27,218 nt of DNA from a virus. The notes under the pieces are model-generated. The model did no database searches and was not told where the DNA came from. It saw only the letters and a list, made by a program, of their open reading frames with translations. The position numbers and the translations under genes are program-made. The stretch lies in IMG/VR virus record IMGVR_UViG_3300025889_000783, positions 1 through 27,218 of that record; one strand, written 5' to 3'. This document shows positions 23,596 through 27,218 of this stretch, piece after piece (position 1 is the first letter of the stretch; each line of letters starts with the position of its first letter).

Positions 23596-25856
23596 GCACC
23601 ATCGACCACGCCATCGCGCAGATGCGCGCCTTCGACATGCCGCCGCTCGAGCGGCCGACGATATCGGGCAAGGTCATTCGCTACGGCCCGAAAAAACGCG
23701 CGTGGTACGTGATGCGCGAATTCCAAACCCGCACCGGCGCGCGCGTCATCACCGGCGCCTTCGGGATTTGGGGCCGCCTCGACGCCGTCACCATCGAAGT
23801 CGATTGGACGGGCATATCCGAGGACGAACGACAACGCCTCGAGGCCGATCGGCGACAGCACCGCGAGGCCGAGGAGGCCAAACGCGCCGAGCGCGCGCAA
23901 TTCGCCGCGAACCGAGCGCGCCAGCAATGGCACGCCGCCAACCGCGTCGGCGGTTCCCCGTACCTGCAACGCAAACAAGTCACGCCCGAGCCCGCGTTGC
24001 GCTTCATGGCCGACGGCACCGTGCTCGTGCCCATGCTCCGGTACGACGGACAGCCGCGCCTCATGGGCTTGCAAAAGATCGCGCCCGACGGCGCCAAACG
24101 ATTCAATGCCGGCATGGCGAAAGAGGGCACCGCGTGCCGCTTGGGAAAACCGCCGACCGACGGCGACGTGATCGTCATCACCGAGGGCCTCGCCACTGCG
24201 CTATCGATCCGCATGGCGCTCGAGCGCCGCACGACGGTCTATGTGGCTTTCGATTGCCTGTCGCTTCTCCCCGCGGCGCGGATCCTGCGCGCGCTTTATC
24301 CATCAAGCCGCATTCTTTTTGCCGCGGATGACGACTACATGACCGAGGGCAACCCCGGCCTCACCAAAGCACACGCCGCCGCCGAGGCCCTTGGGAATGC
24401 GGACGTCGTCGCGCCGGTATTCAAGAGCCGCGACGCCGGCGCCAAGCTCACCGATTACAACGACCTCCACGTCACCGAGGGCCTCGCGTGCGTCGCCGAG
24501 CAAATGTCGCGCGCATTGAGCTCGGCAAGCGGGACAGCCGCGCCCGGCGCCGCCGCGCCCGGCGCCCGCGCCAAGCCTCGCAACCCGGTCGACCCCACGC
24601 GCCTCGAGCGCCTCCTCGAGCATTACACGTTCATACGCGGCACTGATACGGTGTACGACGGCGAGCACAAACAGATCATTAGCGTCGCCAACCTGCGCCT
24701 CGCCGAGAACAAAGCCGCCGTCAATGCGTGGCTCGAGCACCCCGACCGGCGTACCGTGATGGACGATTGCGTCCTATTCGATCCGACGTCGTCGAATGAC
24801 CCCGACACATCAATCAACCTGTTCGACCCCGCCGAGATTCGGGCGCCCAATGTCGGCGGCGCCTGCGAGCGCCTCATCGCGTTGCTGCAATACCTGTGCG
24901 GAGAAGCCGAGCAGGAAATGACGCCCGTCACCGATTGGGTGTTGCGATGGTTCGCGTACCCGCTGCAACACCTCGGCGCCAAGATGCACACCGCCGTCGT
25001 GTTCGCCGGGCCCGAGGGCACGGGTAAGAATCTGATATGCGGCGCCATTAAGGCCATGTATGGCCGCTACGGCGGGCTCATCACGCAAACCGAGCTCGAG
25101 TCGCAGTACACCGATTGGCGATCGCGCAAGCTATTCATCATCGCCAACGAAGTTATCACGCGACAGGAAATGCGCCACCAAGTCGGCAAGCTGCGCAACC
25201 TCATCACCGAGGACATGCTCCCGATTAACACGAAATTCATGTCGACGCGCTACGAAGCCAACCACATGAACCTCGTGTTTTTGTCGAATGAGTTACAGCC
25301 GCTTTTCCTCACGCGCGGCGATCGGCGGTACATCGTCATCCGCACGCCGGGCCCGATGTCCGATCAAACCTACGTCGACATCGCCGACGAGCTCGCCGGC
25401 GGCGGCGCCGACGCCTTCCATGCGTACCTTCTCAACCTCGACCTCGACGGATTCAAGCCGTACACGAAGCCGCCAATGACGGACGCCAAAGAGGCACTCA
25501 TCGAGCTCGGCATGACCTCGGTCGAGCTTTTCTTTCGCGAATGGTCCGCGGGCCTCCTGCCGTGGCCCTACGGCCCCGGCTTGAGTGAGGAGGTGTATGC
25601 CGCCTATCGCCGCTTCTGCGAGCGCGCCGGCGAGCGTATGCCGGCCAAAGACAATCGCTTCTGGCCCGAGCTATTGAGTCTTGCCGGCGATGCCCGCAAG
25701 ACCGTCGCGCGCGTCATCGATCCCGGCGACCCTTCCGCGCCCGCGCGCCAGCGTCGCGTGTTTATTGTCGGGCGTTGGGATGACACGCAAAAGCCCGGCG
25801 AATGGCTGCGCGAGCACATCGTCGCCTTTCACACCAGCATGGACGGCGCGAAATGA
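23592..25856 (+). CDS. TOPRIM primase / DUF5906-type P-loop helicase
   Basis: A 754-residue protein. Residues 1-115 are an N-terminal region with an Arg/Glu-rich helix (80-112). The TOPRIM domain spans about 190-300, with Glu198 in VIVITEGLATALS and the Asp cluster AADDD (244-248). After a Pro/Ala linker (about 310-335) the helicase part follows: Walker A GPEGTGKN at 473-480, Walker B-like KLFIIANE at 513-520 and LVFLSNE (561-567) as motif C, as in SF3-like/DUF5906 primase-helicases. It likely primes and unwinds phage DNA. The ATG overlaps the upstream stop. Confidence 0.85.
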   Translation: MSTIDHAIAQMRAFDMPPLERPTISGKVIRYGPKKRAWYVMREFQTRTGARVITGAFGIWGRLDAVTIEVDWTGISEDERQRLEADRRQHREAEEAKRAERAQFAANRARQQWHAANRVGGSPYLQRKQVTPEPALRFMADGTVLVPMLRYDGQPRLMGLQKIAPDGAKRFNAGMAKEGTACRLGKPPTDGDVIVITEGLATALSIRMALERRTTVYVAFDCLSLLPAARILRALYPSSRILFAADDDYMTEGNPGLTKAHAAAEALGNADVVAPVFKSRDAGAKLTDYNDLHVTEGLACVAEQMSRALSSASGTAAPGAAAPGARAKPRNPVDPTRLERLLEHYTFIRGTDTVYDGEHKQIISVANLRLAENKAAVNAWLEHPDRRTVMDDCVLFDPTSSNDPDTSINLFDPAEIRAPNVGGACERLIALLQYLCGEAEQEMTPVTDWVLRWFAYPLQHLGAKMHTAVVFAGPEGTGKNLICGAIKAMYGRYGGLITQTELESQYTDWRSRKLFIIANEVITRQEMRHQVGKLRNLITEDMLPINTKFMSTRYEANHMNLVFLSNELQPLFLTRGDRRYIVIRTPGPMSDQTYVDIADELAGGGADAFHAYLLNLDLDGFKPYTKPPMTDAKEALIELGMTSVELFFREWSAGLLPWPYGPGLSEEVYAAYRRFCERAGERMPAKDNRFWPELLSLAGDARKTVARVIDPGDPSAPARQRRVFIVGRWDDTQKPGEWLREHIVAFHTSMDGAK

Positions 25857-26173
25857 CCAAGCCTCGCGACCGTTCGCCCTATCGTGTGACAGGTATGACG
25901 GGCACGCTCGCGCTCCTGTCACGCGCTAACCCCCAGATTTACAACGCATGTGACGGGTGTGACGGGTGTGACGGGCTCGGCGCCTATATGCATGCGCGTG
26001 TGCGTGTGCGTGCGTGTGCGCGTGCGTGCGCGCGTGCATGCGCCGGTTATCTATTTATACCTGTAACACCTGTCACACCCTCACCAAACACAAAACAATC
26101 AAACGCTTGTCCTGTGACGGGTAGCGTGACACGTGTGACGGGCTCAACCGATCGGGGAGACGATGCAAATTGA
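25853..26173 (+). CDS. Uncertain small frame across the iteron region
   Basis: A 106-residue frame starting ATGA-coupled to the primase. It stays open because the 9-bp iterons are a multiple of three; the translation gives CDGCDGCDG and VTP/VTG runs and an Arg/Ala/Cys stretch from the alternating tract. It has no recognised domain. It is more likely a by-product of the repeats than a gene, but coupling to the primase leaves the possibility open. Confidence 0.25.
   Translation: MTKPRDRSPYRVTGMTGTLALLSRANPQIYNACDGCDGCDGLGAYMHARVRVRACARACARACAGYLFIPVTPVTPSPNTKQSNACPVTGSVTRVTGSTDRGDDAN
25885..26142. repeat. Candidate replication origin: 9-bp iterons around an alternating purine-pyrimidine tract
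   Basis: TGTGACGGG occurs at 25949-25957, 25958-25966, 25967-25975, 26113-26121 and 26134-26142. Variants are at 25885-25893 (TGTGACAGG) and 25894-25902 (TATGACGGG). Inverted variants occur at 25915-25923, 26060-26068 and 26069-26077 (CCTGT[A/C]ACA type). Between them is the alternating tract, followed by a short A/T-rich patch (26047-26059 and 26086-26104). Iterons, a melting-prone patch and an adjacent primase-helicase gene fit a phage origin; function is inferred. Confidence 0.55.
25985..26043. other. 59-bp perfectly alternating purine-pyrimidine tract
   Basis: Every base from 25985 to 26043 alternates pyrimidine-purine, mostly GC and GT/TG steps (ATGCATGCG at one end, GTGCATGCGC at the other). 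Such tracts can adopt Z-DNA under negative supercoiling. It lies in the middle of the iteron region, where a supercoil-sensitive element could help initiate or regulate replication. Confidence 0.8.
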
Positions 26174-26777
26174 CGTCAGAGTGAACGTGCGCGAACAACG
26201 GCGCGCCCTCAATCAATTCGGCGAGGACATCCGCAATCGTGTCGTCGCGCGGGCCCTCAATGAAGTCGCCAAGCAAGGCCGCACGCAAATGACGCGCGCG
26301 ATCGCCAACGAATTCGATATGCGTCAAGGCGAGATCCGATCCGGCTTGACGATAAGCCGAGCGCGCGCCACACGCGGGCGCCTGCAATTCGTGGTCGAGC
26401 TTCGCGCACTCCAAAAGTCTCGAGGGCGCGGATACAACCTGATCCGTTTCGTCGAAAACAAAGTCACGCTCGCCGAGGCACGCCGGCGCGCCAAGGCCGG
26501 CACGTTGCGTCAAATCGGATTCAAGATCAAACGCCGCGGCGGCATACGGCGCATCCCTGGCGCGTTCATCGCGCGCAACCCGCGCACCGGCGGGACGGCC
26601 GTATTCATGCGTGAGGGCGCCGGCCGGTTGCCCGTCAAGGCCCTCACAACCATCGACCTCGCGCAAATGTTCAACACGCGGCGCATCAATGCCAAAGTGG
26701 TCGCGTTCATGCGCCGACGGTTCGCCGAAATACTCCCGCGCGAGATCGCGTACTACGCAGGAAAGGCCCGCCCATGA
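26163..26777 (+). CDS. Minor tail protein Z-like protein
   Basis: A 204-residue, basic, helical protein. Features are MQIDVRVNVREQRRALNQFG, then VVARALNEVAKQGRTQMTRA and a GAFIARNPRTGGTAVFMREG loop near the C-terminus, matching the phage minor tail protein Z family, which completes tail-head attachment. A GGGGAGA site stands two bases before the ATG. Its place between the replication gene and the (unseen) terminase, well away from the other tail genes, is unusual. Confidence 0.7.
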   Translation: MQIDVRVNVREQRRALNQFGEDIRNRVVARALNEVAKQGRTQMTRAIANEFDMRQGEIRSGLTISRARATRGRLQFVVELRALQKSRGRGYNLIRFVENKVTLAEARRRAKAGTLRQIGFKIKRRGGIRRIPGAFIARNPRTGGTAVFMREGAGRLPVKALTTIDLAQMFNTRRINAKVVAFMRRRFAEILPREIAYYAGKARP

Positions 26778-27160
26778 CCATCGACCCGACCTTGTGGCAC
26801 GAATACGTCGCCGTCCTCGCCATGCTTGCCGGCGTGGTGGTCATTGTCCTCGCCGTCGTCGCCGCGGCCTTGTATGACGTCATGCCCGGCGCGCCCAACC
26901 CGCGGGCGCGCGCCATCCATCCGCCGCCTCGAGCGCCGGCGATGCCACCAGAGAAAACGCCACGCCCGCGCGAATGGCCGGCGCCCCCGCCGTCGTCGAC
27001 TGTCGCCCATGCCGAGCTCGTCGCTTTACTGCGCCGCTACCGAAACGAAACGCCACTCGGACATCAACCGCACATGATCGCGCATCGCGTCGACCGTGTG
27101 CTCGAGGCGCTCGAGAAGCCACAAGGTCCGCTGGCCGCTCGCGATCGGCGCCTCACATGA
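26774..27160 (+). CDS. Membrane-anchored proline-rich protein
   Basis: A 128-residue protein with one strong transmembrane segment at about 12-34 (YVAVLAMLAGVVVIVLAVVA), a Pro/Arg-rich linker (about 38-76) and a helical C-terminal part (AELVALLRRYRNETPLGHQP). It overlaps the Z-like gene by ATGA and the next gene by ATGA. No family was recognised; spanin-like or exclusion functions are possible but unsupported. Confidence 0.5.
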   Translation: MTIDPTLWHEYVAVLAMLAGVVVIVLAVVAAALYDVMPGAPNPRARAIHPPPRAPAMPPEKTPRPREWPAPPPSSTVAHAELVALLRRYRNETPLGHQPHMIAHRVDRVLEALEKPQGPLAARDRRLT

Positions 27161-27218
27161 ACGCCGCGCGTTGCTTCGTGGGTCCTTCCCACGCTTCGGA
27201 CGGTGCGGCGCGAAACGA
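27157..27218 (+). CDS. Start of next gene (3' partial)
   Basis: An ATG overlapping the preceding stop (ATGA) opens a frame with 20 visible codons (MNAARCFVGPSHASDGAARN) running off the window. Too short to identify. In this gene order a small terminase subunit or an endonuclease would be expected next, but that is only positional. Confidence 0.35.
   Translation, partial: MNAARCFVGPSHASDGAARN

Overview
The window is part of a high-GC temperate tailed phage genome with a long flexible tail (siphovirus type). The tail tip cluster (DUF2460, DUF2163, NlpC/P60 and large tip protein, in that order) is the set typical of gene-transfer-agent-like phages of Alphaproteobacteria. The attachment core looks like the 3' half of a tRNA-Pro(GGG), which also fits an alphaproteobacterial host. 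The host assignment is an inference from family context and is only moderately secure.

Layout. 1-2811: end of the head module (major capsid protein, a methyltransferase-glycosyltransferase fusion, head-tail joining protein). 2816 to about 4800: an island of different base and codon use that encodes two small proteins and a beta-rich 445-residue protein. 4696-8505: a histidine-rich 22-residue-repeat protein, small structural proteins, a fiber-tail adaptor-like protein, tail terminator, tail tube and a tail assembly chaperone pair joined by a -1 frameshift site. 8502-16973: tape measure, the tail tip cluster and a fiber-like protein. 16975-19273: membrane proteins, a GH108 endolysin and a 3TM holin. 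All of this reads rightward, mostly with ATGA-type overlaps, as one late operon.

About 19095-19311 is an attP-like region: a 45-bp tRNA-like core flanked by four copies of a 9-bp repeat that look like integrase arm sites. Phage genes lie on both sides of it, so the sequence appears to represent the circular or unintegrated phage, not the end of an integrated prophage. 19286-21625 is a leftward operon (two small proteins of unknown function, a DUF4224 protein, integrase, a coiled-coil protein, a Lar-like zinc protein). 21750-23044 is the immunity region, with two leftward HTH regulators and a divergent Cro/YdaS-like gene. Four 16-bp operators of the form ATAACC-N4-GGTTAT sit at the promoters.

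23051-25856 is the early rightward operon, ending in a TOPRIM plus P-loop primase-helicase. Its 3' flank holds 9-bp iterons around a 59-bp alternating purine-pyrimidine tract, a candidate replication origin. 26163-27218 resumes rightward structural genes (minor tail protein Z-like, a membrane protein, and a partial gene). Terminase, portal and protease genes are not in the window and presumably lie between its right end and its left end on the circular map.
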